Made by a program: the position numbers and the translations under genes. From NCBI GenBank assembly GCA_949987565.1, contig OX465120.1, positions 8,446,587-8,510,586 on the forward strand: a stretch of DNA of 64,000 nucleotides, written 5' to 3'. Below the pieces are notes generated by a model, which saw only the letters and a program-made list of their open reading frames with translations, did no database searches and had not been told where the DNA came from. The DNA comes from Luidia sarsii (lineage: Eukaryota; Echinodermata; Asteroidea; Paxillosida; Luidiidae). Below, piece by piece: positions 1 to 14,300 of this stretch (position 1 is its first letter; the number at the start of each line of letters is the position of its first letter).

Positions 1-600
1 TCTAGTTATTGCGACTGTGGTGTATGTAGGTTTGATGGAAGTTCTGGACGAAATGAGGTATCTGCTGTTTCAGTCACTTAAGAGTGTATCACGATGAAGT
101 CGTACTGTGGTTTAGTAGATGTACGCAAGGACAAACTCGCCATTAAGAGAACATTTTTTACGACAATAAAAAGTAGTCAAACGTCTGTTCATTTCGTTCA
201 ATAATACATTGATAAAGAAAGAACAGACAACATGACCGACTCATTGCTCGTGTCGGTTGAAATTGACGGGTAATTTGAATCCGCTTCCTTATTTTGTGCT
301 GAACATTGTATGAAACTGTTATTTCTAGCATGACCTCTTACGCACCAAGATTGGTATTACAATGTTTTCAGCAGTATCTCAGGTAACTCCAGTACAACAT
401 TTGCATGCGAATCTAGTACTATCAAATAGTTAATTTTCTAATGTTTTTCCTATCAAATAGGAGGGCGTGACGTTATTTTATAATGTTATTAAGTACATGT
501 AGTTTGAGTGGTGCTTCATACCACCAAAGATGATAATAAATCCGTGTTTCTTGCACTGAAGCCTTTTTCATAAAAATGAATTATATTTAATTATCGACCA
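1..600. other. No gene seen
   Basis: AT-rich sequence without a long open frame, recognisable repeat or RNA gene. It lies upstream of the 15-bp minisatellite. Confidence 0.5.
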
Positions 601-704
601 TTTCAAAAATGCCTCGCGGTTTGATAGGCCTACATATACGTCGTCTGCTGGCTGCTTGTCTAGCAGCCAGGCACATGGTGGCCGCGCGTATGAAGGCCAA
701 TCAT

Positions 705-2270
705 CTGATGGCCAAGCGTCTGATTGCCAATTCCCAAGCGTTTGGTGGCCATGCATCTGATGGCCAAGCATCTAATGGCCAACTGTCTGATGGCCAAGCA
801 TGTGATGTCCACGTATCTGATGGCCAAGTGTCTGATGGCCAAGCACCTGATGGCCAAGCACCTGATGGCCAAGCGTCTGATGGCCAAGCATCTGATGTCC
901 ACTTATCTGATGGCCAAGCGTCTGATGGCCAAGTGTCTGATGGCCAAGCGTCTGATGGCCAAGCATCTGATGTCCATGTATCTGATGTTCAAGCATCTGA
1001 TGGCCAAGCATCTGATGTCCACTTATCTGATGGCCAAGCGTCTGATGGCCAAGCATCTGATGTCCACGTATCTGATGGCCAAGCGTCTGATGGCCAAGTG
1101 TCTGATGGCCAAGCGTCTGATGGCCAAGCATCTGATGTCCACTTATCTGATGGTCAAGCATCTGATGGCCAAGCGTCTGATGGCCAAGCATCTGATGGCC
1201 AAGCGTCTGATGGCCAAGCATCTGATGTCCACTTATCTGATGGCCAAGCGTCTGATGGCCAAACGTCTGATGTCCATGTATCTGATGGTCAAGCATCTGA
1301 TGGCCAAGTGTCTGATGGCCAAGCGTCTGTTGGCCAACCATCCAATGTCCACGTATCTAATGGCCAAGCATCTGATGTCCACGTATCTGATGGCCAAGCG
1401 TCTGATGGCCAAGTGTCTGATGGCCAAGCGTCTGATGGCCAAGCATCTGATGTCCACGTATCTGATGGTCAAGCGTCTGATGGCCAAGCATCTGATGGCC
1501 AAGCGTCTGATGGCCAAGTGTCTGATCGCCAAGCATCTGATGTCCACGTATCTGATGGTCAAGCATCTGATGGCCAAGCGTCTGATTTTCAAAGCGTCTG
1601 ATGGCCAAGCATCCAATGTCCACGTATCTGATGGCCAAGTGTCTGATGGCCAAGCATCTGATGGCCAAGCATCTGATGGCCAAGTGTCTGATGGCCAAGC
1701 GTCTGATGGCCAAGCATCTGATGTCCACGTATCTGATGGCCAAGCATCTGATGGCCAAGCGTCTGATGGCCCAAGCATCTGATGGCCAAGCATCTGATGG
1801 CCAAGCGTCTGATGGCCAAGCATCTGATGGCCAAGCATCTGATGGTCAAGCATCTGATGGCCAAGCATCTGATGGCCAAGCATCTGATGGCCAAGCGTCT
1901 GATGGCCAAGCATCTGATGGCCAAGCATCTGATGGCCAAGTGTCTGATGGCCAAGCATCTGATGGCCAAGCATCTGATTGCCAAGCATCTGATGGCCAAG
2001 CATCTGATGGCCAAGTGTCTGATGGCCAAGCATCTGATGGCCAAGCATCTGATGGCCAAGCATCTGATGGCCAAGTGTCTGATGGCCAAGCATCTGATGG
2101 CCAAGTATCTGATTGCCAAGCATCTGATGGCCAAGCGTCTGATGGCCAAGCATCTGATGGCCAAGCATCTGATGGCCAAGCATCTGATGGCCAAGCGTCT
2201 GATGGCCAAGCATCTGATGGCCAAGCGTCTGATGTCCATGTATCTGATGTCCACGTGTCTGCTGGCAGCA
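705..2270. repeat. 15-bp minisatellite, about 105 units
   Basis: Tandem units of the form CTGATGGCCAAGCAT run for about 1.57 kb. A second unit type, CTGATGTCCACGTAT, is interspersed, so the array has higher-order structure. The unit length is a multiple of three and most registers lack a stop, so several frames on both strands stay open (for example SDGQA and LMAKH repeats on the plus strand). These frames are a consequence of periodicity, not evidence of a gene. Slips occur near 1590 (altered unit) and 1768 (one extra base), after which the open frame changes. The array ends about 335 bp before the start codon of the kinase gene. Confidence 0.95.
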
Positions 2271-2605
2271 CGGATGATGCCGAATAACATTCTTGAATGT
2301 GTTTATTAGTAAGTCTTGGTTATAGACTTCCATCCGTTCTATTATTTAGTTATTTGTTACCCCACCCACCAGAGTACGTAGAGACTTCAGCATACATGAC
2401 TACGAATTTGACCTGGGAATTAAAACCGTATACAAAAAATGCAACGCTGAAAACTGACTCGTATACCGCGACAAGGAAATGTGCCAGTGTACATCAGTAT
2501 AGTGTACTTCGGCTTTATCCTCAACGACGAGACCGAAAGTGTGCATCGTTTTAGCGGAATTGTGATTTCCTTGTGCACTCTTGCCGTGTGCTTTGTCAGT
2601 TAAAC

Positions 2606-2672
2606 ATGGCATCTCTACCAATGAACACAGTGTTGCTGTTACTGCTTTGGTGTGCATGTGGGGCAAGTGTAG
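2606..2672 (+). CDS. Kinase exon 1: signal peptide
   Basis: ATG at 2606 opens 22 codons with a hydrophobic run [11 protein letters not shown], typical of a secretory signal. The donor GTAAGT at 2673 leaves phase 1 and completes a Gly codon with exon 2. The upstream 5' UTR and promoter were not located; no clear TATA box is visible. Confidence 0.8.
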
Positions 2673-5600
2673 GTAAGTGTTATCATTACAGCGGTAGCAC
2701 TAGTCCTTTGTGGGTAATGTATTAGCACAGCTGTGGCATCAGTCGTGAGTTCATGATAACGATAATAAATACGATAAAATTGATGATTAATATGAGAACG
2801 AAACAGTTTTTTGAAATTGATTCGTTTTCAGTTAATCGCATCCTTTATAACCTGCGTCTATATAAACTTATGTATATGTTTCTATATAGCAGGAGAAGTG
2901 TTACACTTTATATAGCAGAACAAGTGTTACACTTTATATAGCTATATAGTGTTACACTTTATATAGCAGAGCTATAGTGTTACACTTTATATAGCAGACA
3001 TTTGGATTCATTTCTAGGTTTGGTAACACTATGATCAGTAAATGAATGCAAACATCAAGCTCATAACAAACATGTTTCTGGTTATGATAACGTGCTCTGC
3101 CAACCGTGGTTGGATCTTGTTTCATTAGGCTAATTACTTAACCTGCATGAAAGAAGGGTTGCCTGTGGGTAACCCAAGTCTATCAGGGGTAAATGGTGAT
3201 GGTGCTTTATTTTGTGTGTTCGTACATGATATCGATCGGAACATTATCTTATAACTGATCGTTTTGTCATCTTGACCAGGTCAGGTATATGACGTGACTA
3301 TTTTGCCAGGAAGGCCGTGTCAATATCCCGATAGACCATCGTCCTTCTTGTGCACGTTCAGGTTCAACGGACCCACCGACAATTTCTATAGTTCTTGGAA
3401 AGTCCGTGGCAGTTCAAACAGAATAGGCGTCTCCTACATCGGGAACGAGAGACAAGCCGTGCTGAATACAACATTTACAGTAGAGCAGCTGAAATCCACG
3501 TTGACATGTATCATCTCACATGGGTTGAACGAGTCTAATACAACGCATGGGCTACAACGCTGTAAGTTTGACTTAAAACAAATAGTACTCAATATCTTTG
3601 TTACACAGGGATGATGCTACGTGATATATCACTAATTAGGCAAGATTTTGGTTTCAAATTAGTAGATGATCTGGTATGAAGTTTAATTCAATTCAACGAA
3701 ACACCACAGCATATCCACGTTGAAAAGAATTGACAAAAGTCTAAGTAGCTGCGAGAGAGTTTAAAATAAATGTCTCCTTTTGTTGACATCCTTTTGAAAG
3801 CATACCTCACAATGTCTGTCCATATTCCGCGTGGGAACAGTCACTGATACTGCTCTCCTAATTTGTAAATATGGAAAACCCTGTACTTGATCTTTGTGGA
3901 AATTTACCCTCTGCATGCTATGTAGTATGTGAGTATTATTCTAAAGGGAGGCAGAGGCCAACCCCTTTTATTTCCATCATGTAGAATGGTAAGACCATTA
4001 CTCGAGGATGTGTCATATTTACCCATTGAAGGCAAGCCACCGAACACATCGAGGCTCGAGTCAAATGCAAGTACGGATTGCCAGACGGGGTCTGGTTGTC
4101 ACGTCTACCTAGTGCCCTACCGATACTACCTCTTCACCTGCCGCACGTCCCCGTCCCAGCCAGCAGCCCTTCAACAGTGGCTACTGACCGACCCCAACGG
4201 CCGACGACTGATGAACAAAACCACCCTGGACCAAACCACTGAACGGGGCTCGTATGTAAAGGACGGTCAGACTTGGACTTGGAGCCGACTGACCCTCCTG
4301 GCTAAACCAGAACACGGCGGTGTGTCCGTGATTTGTCAGATTATGTATCCCGATGATGTGACTGTTCACGCCAACCATTCTATGCTTCTGGTGGTAGTGT
4401 GTACGTATTTATAGTGATGTCTGTCATCCTCTTCCTGCCTCCCTACCTGCCTCCCTGCCTTCCTGCATCCCTACCTGCCTCCCTACCTGCCTTCCTACCT
4501 CCCTGCCTCCCTACCTGCCTCCCTGCCTGCCTCCCTACCTGCCTCCCTGCCTGCCTCCCTACCTGCCTCCCTACCTGCCTCCCTACCTGCCTCCCTACCT
4601 GCCTGCCTCCCTACCTGCCTCCCTGCATCCCTACCTGCCTCCCTACCTGCCTCCCTACCTGCCTGCCTCCCTACCTGCCTCCCTACCTGCCTCCCTACCT
4701 GCCTGCCTCCCTACCTGCCTCCCTACCTGCCTCCCTACCTGCCTCCCTACCTGCCTGCCTCCCTACCTGCCTCCCTACCTGCCTCCCTGCCTCCCTGCCT
4801 CCCTGCCTCCCTGCCTCCCTACCTGCCTCCCTACCTGCCTCCCTACCTGCCTCCCTGCCTCCCTGCCTCCCTGCCTCCCTGCCTCCCTGCCTCCCTACCT
4901 GCCTCCCTACCTGCCTCCCTACCTACCTCCCTACCTGCCTCCATACCTGCCTCTCTACCTGCCTCCCTATCTGCCTCCCTACCTGCCTCCCTACCTGCCT
5001 CCCTACCTGCCTCCCTGCCTCCCTACCTGCCTCCCTACCTGCCTCCCTACCTGCCTCCCTACCTGCCTCCCTACCTGCCTCCCTACCTGCCTGCCTCCCT
5101 ACCTGCCTCCCTACCTGCCTCCCTACCTGCCTGCCTGTCTCCATGCCTCCCTCCCTCCCTGCCTCCCTACCTGCCTCCCTACCTGCCTCCCTACCTGCCT
5201 CCCTACCTGCCTCCCTACCTGCCTCCCTACCTGCCTCCCTACCTGCCTCCCTACCTGCCTCCCTACCTGCCTCCCTACCTGCCTCCCTCCCTCCCTACCT
5301 GCCTGCCTGCCTGCCTCCCTCCCTACCTCCCTCCCTCCCTCCTTCCCTGCCTCCCTACCTCCCTACCTGCCTGCCTGTCTCCATGCCTCCCTCCCTCCCT
5401 ACCTCCCTCCCTGCCTCCCTACCTGCCTGCCTGCCTACCTGCCTCCCTACCTGCCTCCCTGCCTCCCTACCTGCCTGCCTGCCTGCCTGCATCCCTACCT
5501 GCCTCCCTACCTGCCTGCCTGCCTGCATCCCTACCTGCCTCCCTACCTGCCTGCCTGCCTGCATCCCTACCTGCCTCCCTACCTGCCTGCCTCCCTGCAT

Positions 5601-8066
5601 CCCTACCTGCCTCCCTACCTGCCTGCCTGCCTGCATCCCTACCTGCCTCCCTACCTGCCTGCCTGCCTACCTGCCTCCCTACCGCCCTCCCTGCCTCCCT
5701 ACCTGCCTCCCTACCTGCCTCCCTACCTGCCTCCCTACCTGCCTCCCTACCTGCCTGCCTGCCTCCCTACCTGCCTCCCTACCTGCCTGCCTGCCTACCT
5801 GCCTCCCTACCTGCCTCCCTGCCTGCCTCCCTACCTGCCTGCCTGCCTCCCTACCTGCCTCCCTACCTGCCTCCCTACCTGCCTACCTGCCTCCCTACCT
5901 GCCTCCCTACCTGCCTGCCTGCCTACCTGCCTCCCTACCTGCCTCCCTGCCTGCCTCCCTACCTGCCTGCCTGCCTCCCTACCTGCCTCCCTACCTGCCT
6001 GCCTGCCTACCTGCCTGCCTACCTGCCTGCCTACCTGCCTCCCTACCTGCCTACATGCCTCCCTGCAGCCCTCCCTCTCTCCTAGCTCCATGTATCCACC
6101 ATTAAAAACTTTTGTCTTCCAACTATCTGATATGTCCAGATCCACCTGGTAATGTAACCCTCGAGGTGAATGCAACCAGCTTGTGTTCCAAGGGTAAATC
6201 CTGCGCTGCATTAGTCCACCGCGGTCTCTCCTACCTCTTCACCTGCCAAGTGATAGGCCTCCACGCTGCAGGACACATCACCTGGCTGATAAGGCGTCCA
6301 GGGATAGGCCCCGATAGCATGGCTGTCAAGGACTGGACAGGTTTGGTACAGGAGGACATCAGCGAGAGACACAATGACCGAAGGACCAGTGAGATCAGCC
6401 TTCGTGTAGATGATTTGCTACACAACTCCTCGTTCGTCGTCTGTAGGGCAGACGCACCTGGCCTCAATAAGTCTAAAGAGGCGGCAGTACAGCTGCTCAT
6501 TCGAAGAGCTAATGGTATGTGTATGTCTGTCTATATCAACTAATTCAAGAAAGGAGATGATATAAGGATAAAGGTGTGATTTTTCGAGAAGCAAGATTAA
6601 CACTCAAACAAATGAAGGGAAACCTGACTGGGAAACAATATTGAAAAAATGGCAAAGAAAACGTTGACTGGACCAGGACATGAAACCGAGACCTCTGGTT
6701 TTGCGTGCCGGCGCTCTAACCATCTGAGCTATCTGGTCCTTAATTAGATGGTGGCCTCCCAATTAGTCAACTAGTCTTCGCTTGGGTGGGTGCGCCAGTC
6801 AAGACCAATAGTGGACCAAACACATCATTTGATTGTATATGAATATGCAAGTGACTGTTAAGCAATTTCTAACAAAAGGCAGGAAACTCCTGTGGTATTT
6901 GCATGTTTGGAATGTTCAGAAAATGTATATAAACCCCGCTGAATGGCGAATCAGACAGACTTCGCATCCAGCCGAATAAACCACATTACCCCATCAAGTA
7001 CAACGTTGTCTCCAAGTATCTTCATTCGTAGTTGCATTTAACCATTCACATATAAACAACCTGTTGTAAACCTGGCAACAGCAGCTTAGGGAGCCCAAGT
7101 GGATGTAGATTCTTTCAATTTCATTAATGAATAGAGAAATAAAGAAAATACGAAAGTATTGACTGGGAACTTTTTAAAGCGAAGCATCCTATCGGACAGG
7201 CAGATTGACATGTGTTGCTTTATCTTCTTCCGGTTTTTTTTTATTTCTCGTAGATTTCTCGTAATTTCTCACCTATTTTCACACGAAAATCCCAGTCATC
7301 CATATACTATTACCCTTCCTACCTGTCTATTTATGTTACTGGGCTCATTCTTAATGTCTCACTTTGCCGGTAAGTGTGACGGGCTTAAGAGCCTGCATGC
7401 ATCGGAACGCATGGCTCTCTGTGAATGTTTTGCTTTTAATGGCGGTTTTATTTGAGACATGATCATTCAAATGAGTGTCATCATAGTAACATGAAATTGA
7501 AATCCTATCCTTTGGTATAGATGCTGCAATGCTGTCAAACACCTTGTCTGTGGGGTTCACGGCATTGATAATTTTCATGTTGGTGTTTGGCTGTGCTGTT
7601 TTCCTGGGCATATCATTAGCTGTGGCCAGGCGGTCCAAACGCAGACAGCTAACTACTTCAAAAAATGACGTGGCATCGGAGGATGTAAGTTCATATTCTT
7701 GCATCTGGTGGGTTTGTTTGCTTGCTTGCTTGCTTCCTTGCCTGCTTTCTTGCTTGCCGATTTGCCTGCGTGTTTGAATGCTTGCTTGCTTGCTTCATTT
7801 CTTTCTTTCTTCCTTCCTCCCTTGCTTGCTTGTTTGTTAGTTAGTTTGTTTGTTTGTTTGCTTGCTTGCTTGCTTGCCTACTTGGCTGCTTGTTTGTTTA
7901 CTTGCTTGTTTGCATGTTTTCTTGCTTGCTTGCTTACTTGCTTGCTTTCTTGCCTGATTGCTTGCTTTCTTGCTTGCTTCCTTCATTAATTGCTTGCTTG
8001 CATGTTTGCTTGCACACAGTTTGCATGCTTGCTGGCTTCTCGCTCGCTCGCTCGCTTGCTTGCTTA

Positions 8067-8115
<49 letters not shown>

Positions 8116-8186
8116 CTGCTTCCTTGCTTGCTTACTTGCTTGCGTGCTAGCTTGCTTGCTTGCTTGCTTACTTGCTTGCTTGCTTA

Positions 8187-8227
<41 letters not shown>

Positions 8228-8231
8228 ATGA

Positions 8232-8307
<76 letters not shown>

Positions 8308-11300
8308 ATGCTTACTTGCTTGCTTGCTTGCTTGTTTGTCTGCTTTCTTGCTCGCTTGATCCACCCTTGCTTGTCCGCTTGCTTGTTTGTACGTTAGCTT
8401 GCAGCGCGTTATTTACCGTAGAGTGTGTACTTAATAAAATAACTTGATAAAAAGTATTCTTTGGTGATCGATTAATAATTATCCTATACAATGAGTAATG
8501 TACAGGTCAGCCCTGGGATTCAGTGCTTCAACACATGTAGAAATGAAATGATTTAAGGCCTCGAATGCGGCATTGTTTGGCTATGGAAGCGAAGAGACAT
8601 ACCAGAAAAAAGAAAGCAGCAAATAGGTTTCTGTAAACATATGTTTTGGGGGCTTTTTTCTGGGGTAATAAACAATAAGAGTAGAAAACAATAAGAGCAA
8701 CCACCTTTAGTATGTCTACAATAATGAGGATCAGGACCTTCTGTTGACTACTAGATTGTGCATGACGATAAGTGTTCTGCTCTGTAGCCGTCTTGCATTT
8801 GATTTTGCATGAGGCAGGTATCTTCATCATCAGAGCCGGTGTCCTTCCAACTGCGCCAGTACGTGAACATCCAGGTGTCAAGCATGGTGACCATCTTTCC
8901 ACGTGAGCGGCTTGTCTTAAGAGAAGTACTAGGCAGTGGTCACTTCGGTCAGGTGCACCTTGCCACTGCCCAGGGAATACTCCAAGATGGCCTGTCGTCT
9001 GATGTAGCCGTCAAATTTCTTAAAGGTGAGCCACGCCACAATGTTTGAAGAAAATGAGCTTCTTTGTTTTTATCTCCTGCCCATTATAGAATTATTTAGC
9101 ACCTCACATTTGGGATCTACGTAATTGAAGAATCCTTGTATAAGAAGAAACAAAAAATGTATATCAAAAATGGGCGAAATCTTGAAAAGACTTGTTCAGG
9201 CTTCCTTCTTCCATTTGTATTGTAAGTGCACATTGTTTTATGATAGTGTCTACCTCATCACGATGGGGAAGGCAGACTGATGGAAAAATGAGCTGCAGTT
9301 TCTTGCCTGTAAATTCTTAAGACCAGGCCTAAGTGAGTACTCTGAAGTCCTAATTCAAACGAAATAGAATAGGATAACAATGTTTCAGATTTACATCTCA
9401 CAGTCATTGGGGAAATTGGTAGATCTTTCTGAAATTAGGTTAATCCGTGAACTCTTGAAAAAAAAGTAATCTATACAATGACTAGACTAGAATGGGCGGC
9501 TGTGGCTACAATTGTGGTCCTTCCTAATGGCTTTGCTTAACCCTATGTGCACTGGACCATTCCACTCCATGAACATACGGGGACCTCGGATCATTTCTCT
9601 CTGAAAAGCAATGCCTATATTGAACATGGACATTTGCGTCCTGATTAGATAGATTTAAACGTGCTGAATCTAATTACATGGTTGATTTTTAAATGTGCAA
9701 TTTGTTTTAATGTTTAAATAATTCGTTCATCATAATGGAGATTGTTTGCATATTTTAGATTTCTCATGATTTAAACCTTTATTTTAGAATAAGGTTATCT
9801 GGGGAAACATTATTCGGTTCTGGTGTAATTTTATATACACAGTTAAAACTCAACTTTCCCGTCACAACAAAAAGCCATCACTTCTTATGTTCTTTGCTAT
9901 TCTTGGTGTTTCAAAACTTTTACTGGTTTCCCTCAGAATTATAGTTTAAATTGTACACAAATTATCATATGCAGTGATCATCAATTTTGATGACATGCGC
10001 ATACTAATTGACATGTCAAACCATAAGGTTTTGCACAAAATGTTTTTGCAAGAGGTCAGGGGAAAGGCATGAAGCGAGACTTCGAAATATCCAGCTGTCC
10101 TGATGCAGTAACCAAAATATAGAGGGGCCCCCAGCCTCCCTCCCCCAGTGCATATAGGGTTAAAACTCAAGACTCGATGCGTGAATTTCAGGCGGGCTTC
10201 GACATTTTGTGTTCTCTCGATTGTTACTCTTGCTCTGAAGAGTCGAGCTCCAGCAACGTCATGGCCGATTTTCAGAAGGAGCTGAAAATTCACCAATCTC
10301 TGCTAAAGCACCCCAACGTTGTCTCCATGCTAGGATACTGCACAGAAAAAGGTTAGACTTGACTCATACAAGTATATTGTGGTTGCTATTCTCGTTAACA
10401 AACTACTAACGTGCTAAATGAAACCAGTATATTACTGATACATTTTTGTTACCAAATTACAGACCAATAATGTGTAAACTACTCTTCGCTCTGATCTTAC
10501 CCATATATGTCTACCAGCTTTGCTCATAGACCTTTTATCAACCATATCATATTGGCTCTGCCCTTCCTATCTGCATGTGTTTTGTTTGTCTACCTTTGAG
10601 AAAGGTCCTACTAGGATTGAAACGTCAGAGGTTTGGAGATTTGGTTTGTGGGCATTTTTAGAGCATCAGAGAAAAGAACTGTCACTTCATCCAAATGTTA
10701 TTTCCTGGTTGTTGCCTTGTGATTACATGAGCACTTTCACTTTCTTCATTGAGTCAGAGCTAGATAAACGGCACTGATGTTCATGAACTTTTACTTTCAG
10801 CTGACATGTCATCCCAACCGCTCTTAAAGTAAACTTGGGTGTTTAGAAATTATTGCGCAGTTCTTTAATTTCCTATAGTTATGAAGGAATAGATTTCGAT
10901 GACTTCTTAACCATTTGGCCTCTTTTAAATTGTTGATAATGCGCACTGGAAATTTCAACCTCACACAACCTCAACGTTTCACTCTTCATTTAATTGTTAG
11001 GGGTCAACAAAATAATGGGCCCAATGAACTATAAAAAGCGACATTAAAACACGCATTGCCTTATTGGCCACCGAAGCCTTATCATGTGAACCATGAACCA
11101 TCGTTGTAAACCTACGATCATTCAAGCTAAGGATTGTGTGGTATTCGGTCAGTCGAGTATCATATTGGTCCATTAGTCGATCCTTCCCTCCCCTCCTTCC
11201 CTCCTTCCCTCCCCTCCCTCCCTCCTTCCCTCCCCTCCCTCCCTCCCCCTTCATCCCCTTCCCTCCCCTCCCTCCCTCCCCCTTCATCCCCCTCCCTCCC

Positions 11301-14300
11301 CTCCCTCCCTCCCCCTTCATCCCCTTCCCTCCCCTCCCTCCCTCCCTCCCTCCCCCTCCCTCTCCCCTCCCTCTCCCTCCTTCTCCTCCCCTTCCCTCCC
11401 TCCACCCGATCCCTCCACCCCTCCCTCCACCCCTCCCTCCACCCCTCCCTCCATCCTTCCCTCCCTCTCTCCCTCCCTCCCTCCTTCCCCTCCCTCTTCC
11501 TCCCTCTCCCCTCCCTCTCCCTCCCTCCCCTCCCCCTTCCCTCCCTCCATCCGATCCCTCCACCCCTCCCTCAACCCCTTCCCCAATCCCTCCCTCCATC
11601 CCTCCCTCCACCCCTCCCTCCACCCATCCCTCCATCCCTCCCTCCCTCAACCCCTCCCTCCACACATCCATCCACCCCTCCCTCCATCCATCCCTCCATC
11701 CCTCCCTCCCTCCACCCCTCCCTCCACCCCTCCCTCCACCCATCCCTCCATCCCTCCCTCCCTCAACCCCTCCCTCCACCCATCCCTCCACCCCTCCCTC
11801 AACCCCTCCCTCCACCCCTCCCTCCACCCCTCTATGACTGCTGCATTATTCGGATTGATCATTTTCACTATGGTTAGTGCCCTGAATATGGCTCATATGT
11901 CCTCACGTTACTATTCCTTCACAGCTCCCTTTTACCTCATAATGGAGTACCTGTCTGGGGGCAACTTGCAGAATTACCTGCGTGGCAAGAAAGCAGCCGT
12001 GATAGAGATGGGAGCTGTCGTTGAGGGCGCCCTACCGGCCTGCCCCTTCCAGATGCTTAACTTTGCCTCCCAGGTGGCGTGTGGGATGGACTACTTGTCG
12101 TCGATGGGGGTAAGGCCGGGGGACTTATTTAAGTCACTCTTTGCGGAAGAAACAAAAATGTTGTTCAAGAGATGCCATTATTTGACAGCACTGAGTAGCC
12201 GATTTCAGTGTTGGTAAAACTTTCAATTTGCTCGAGTATTGAAACATTGTATGTTGTAAAACAAAACTGAAAAAAATAATCTTGTGTTAAAGTGACGTAA
12301 TTCAACACACTTCCAACTTGTTTGAGAACCATCGTTCCGTTGTTGTCTAAACGTGTGCAAAGTCTGAAATTGATCGCATTAAGGAAACTACCAAAGTGCT
12401 AAGCCTATGGTGGATCGATTTGTCTGAAAACGAAAACAATATACGTGTCAGCACTTACACTAGTTCGTCTTGTTTCTTTCGTTGCAGTACATTCACAGAG
12501 ACTTGGCGTCTCGTAACATTCTTCTCAGCGAAGACTTGGTGTGCAAGTTGTCTGATTTCGGCATGGCACGTGACGTATCGGAGACGGAACAGTATGAGAA
12601 GACAAGCATGGTGAGACATTAGCTCACGTTCATTTTCACGTTCCTTAAATTGGTTCAAATGGCAGCCATCTGCATTTCCCATATTATTCTGTATTTTTGT
12701 CAAACTGTTGGTTTTGACCCATTGCCGGCGCGCCCTCAAGTGGTGAGATATGTGTCAGTCTGTCTTTCGATCTCCTCCACAGGGATTGATTCCCGTACGC
12801 TGGCTGGCTCTCGAATGCTTGGTGGAGAATACGTACACTACAATGAGTGACGTGTGGTCATTTGGCATACTGCTCTGGGAGATTATCACGTTAGGTAAAT
12901 AAGATAAGTAGCAGAGTGTCACATGTATGTTTAGCTGTGACGCGGCACACCTTTTGACAACCTCCGGTATCGGATTCCAGCGTTGCTATCTATATAAATG
13001 ATTTACAAAAATGTTGCAAACTGCTTACCAACTAAAATTACCAAAATCCAAATCTCAAAATGTAGTGGGCCTGACGTTTCGATCGAGAAAGGTCCTGCTA
13101 GGATCCAAACGTCAGGCCCACTCAATGTTGAGATTCTTTATAAATGTGAACAAAGTGCTGCTCCTTTTTCTCAGGTGCCCACCCTTACCGTGGAATGGCT
13201 GCCAATCAAATAATAGACTCAATAGTGGAAGGATACAGGTTACCAATGCCAATACACTGCACCAACCAACTGTACGATAAGTATAGCGCCATTTTTTTTT
13301 AAACAACCTAATGATAACTAATAATTGAGAAAACTGCCGAAGCTTTCTTAGCAAAAGATACCTCTTTTGGTGAAGACGTGGTTGATAACAGGGCTGATGC
13401 ATTTTCCTCAACTAATTAGTGTTTAAAATCATCACCATGCTGCTATTAGGTAATATTAAGAAGTCACTATTTTTCGGAATTTAACAGTTTTAGTGAAAAT
13501 GTATAGCTGCATTATAGCTTTGAAAGAACTATTCACCGTGAAAGTTTCACACGTACTATTGTATTCAGAGATTTCCTAATGAGTTCCTTCATCCGAACCG
13601 AGTTATTCTAGCAAATCTGGACAAAAGTTGACAAAGTTCAACAATTCAACATCAACTTAGCTTCCAACACCAATTAAGTTGTATTTAACCATCAGTCAAA
13701 TAACTGGAACTGAGTAAAATCAACAATAGTTCGTCCCCATCCCTCTCCCTATATTCTAAGGTACACCGTACTGAAGGAATGCTGGCGTATCTGCCCATCA
13801 AGGCGTCCAACCTTCACAGACCTGAAGAAGATCATTGACATAATGATACCCGATGCCACCGTGAGTAGACGCAGTACTGTATCGCTATCGAACTCTTGGA
13901 GGCAGCAGACAACCCACTCCTTTGTGCAAATAATGGTTAGAACACTCATAAGATGTGTACCCGCAATCCTTGTAACAAGAAGTCTATGGGGCCAGTTAAC
14001 CTTCAGTCAGTGCAATTGAGGGTGGCAACACAATTGAGGGAGGCAACACATTGTCCCATTTGTAGGACGAGAACATGTTTTAATCAAGCACCATACATTA
14101 CATTTGTGACCTGGCACAGCATAATGAGGAATAACCCCCCCTTTTGAGATTTTGAGATTTTCTAATGATGTGAAAGAGAATGTCATTAGCTTTCAATTGA
14201 TATCAAAATTATTTCCGTGTGAACTTTGTTGTACAATAGTACAGGGGGACTTCGTTCGTTCGTTTGGTACCAGACACAATATAGCAGCACTATTCTAACT

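Noticed and set aside
609..2333. Long overlapping open frames on both strands (up to 366 codons)
   Set aside because: They are translations of the 15-bp minisatellite, whose unit length is a multiple of three; the same DNA is open in several frames.
4399..6211. 568-codon plus-strand frame of CLPTCLP repeats and GRQVGRQ frames on the other strand
   Set aside because: Simple CCTN repeat lying within an intron of the kinase gene, with a donor just before and an acceptor just after.
6670..6739. Functional tRNA gene
   Set aside because: The 7-bp acceptor pairing is perfect but the T arm is degenerate and the block recurs with a shared leader and tail, so it is a SINE.
7699..8397. CLLACLLA and KQASKQAS frames
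   Set aside because: CTTG microsatellite in intron 5; open only because no stop fits the tetramer.
10997..11877. SLPPSLPP and EGGREGGR frames
   Set aside because: CCCT repeat in intron 7, no conserved features.
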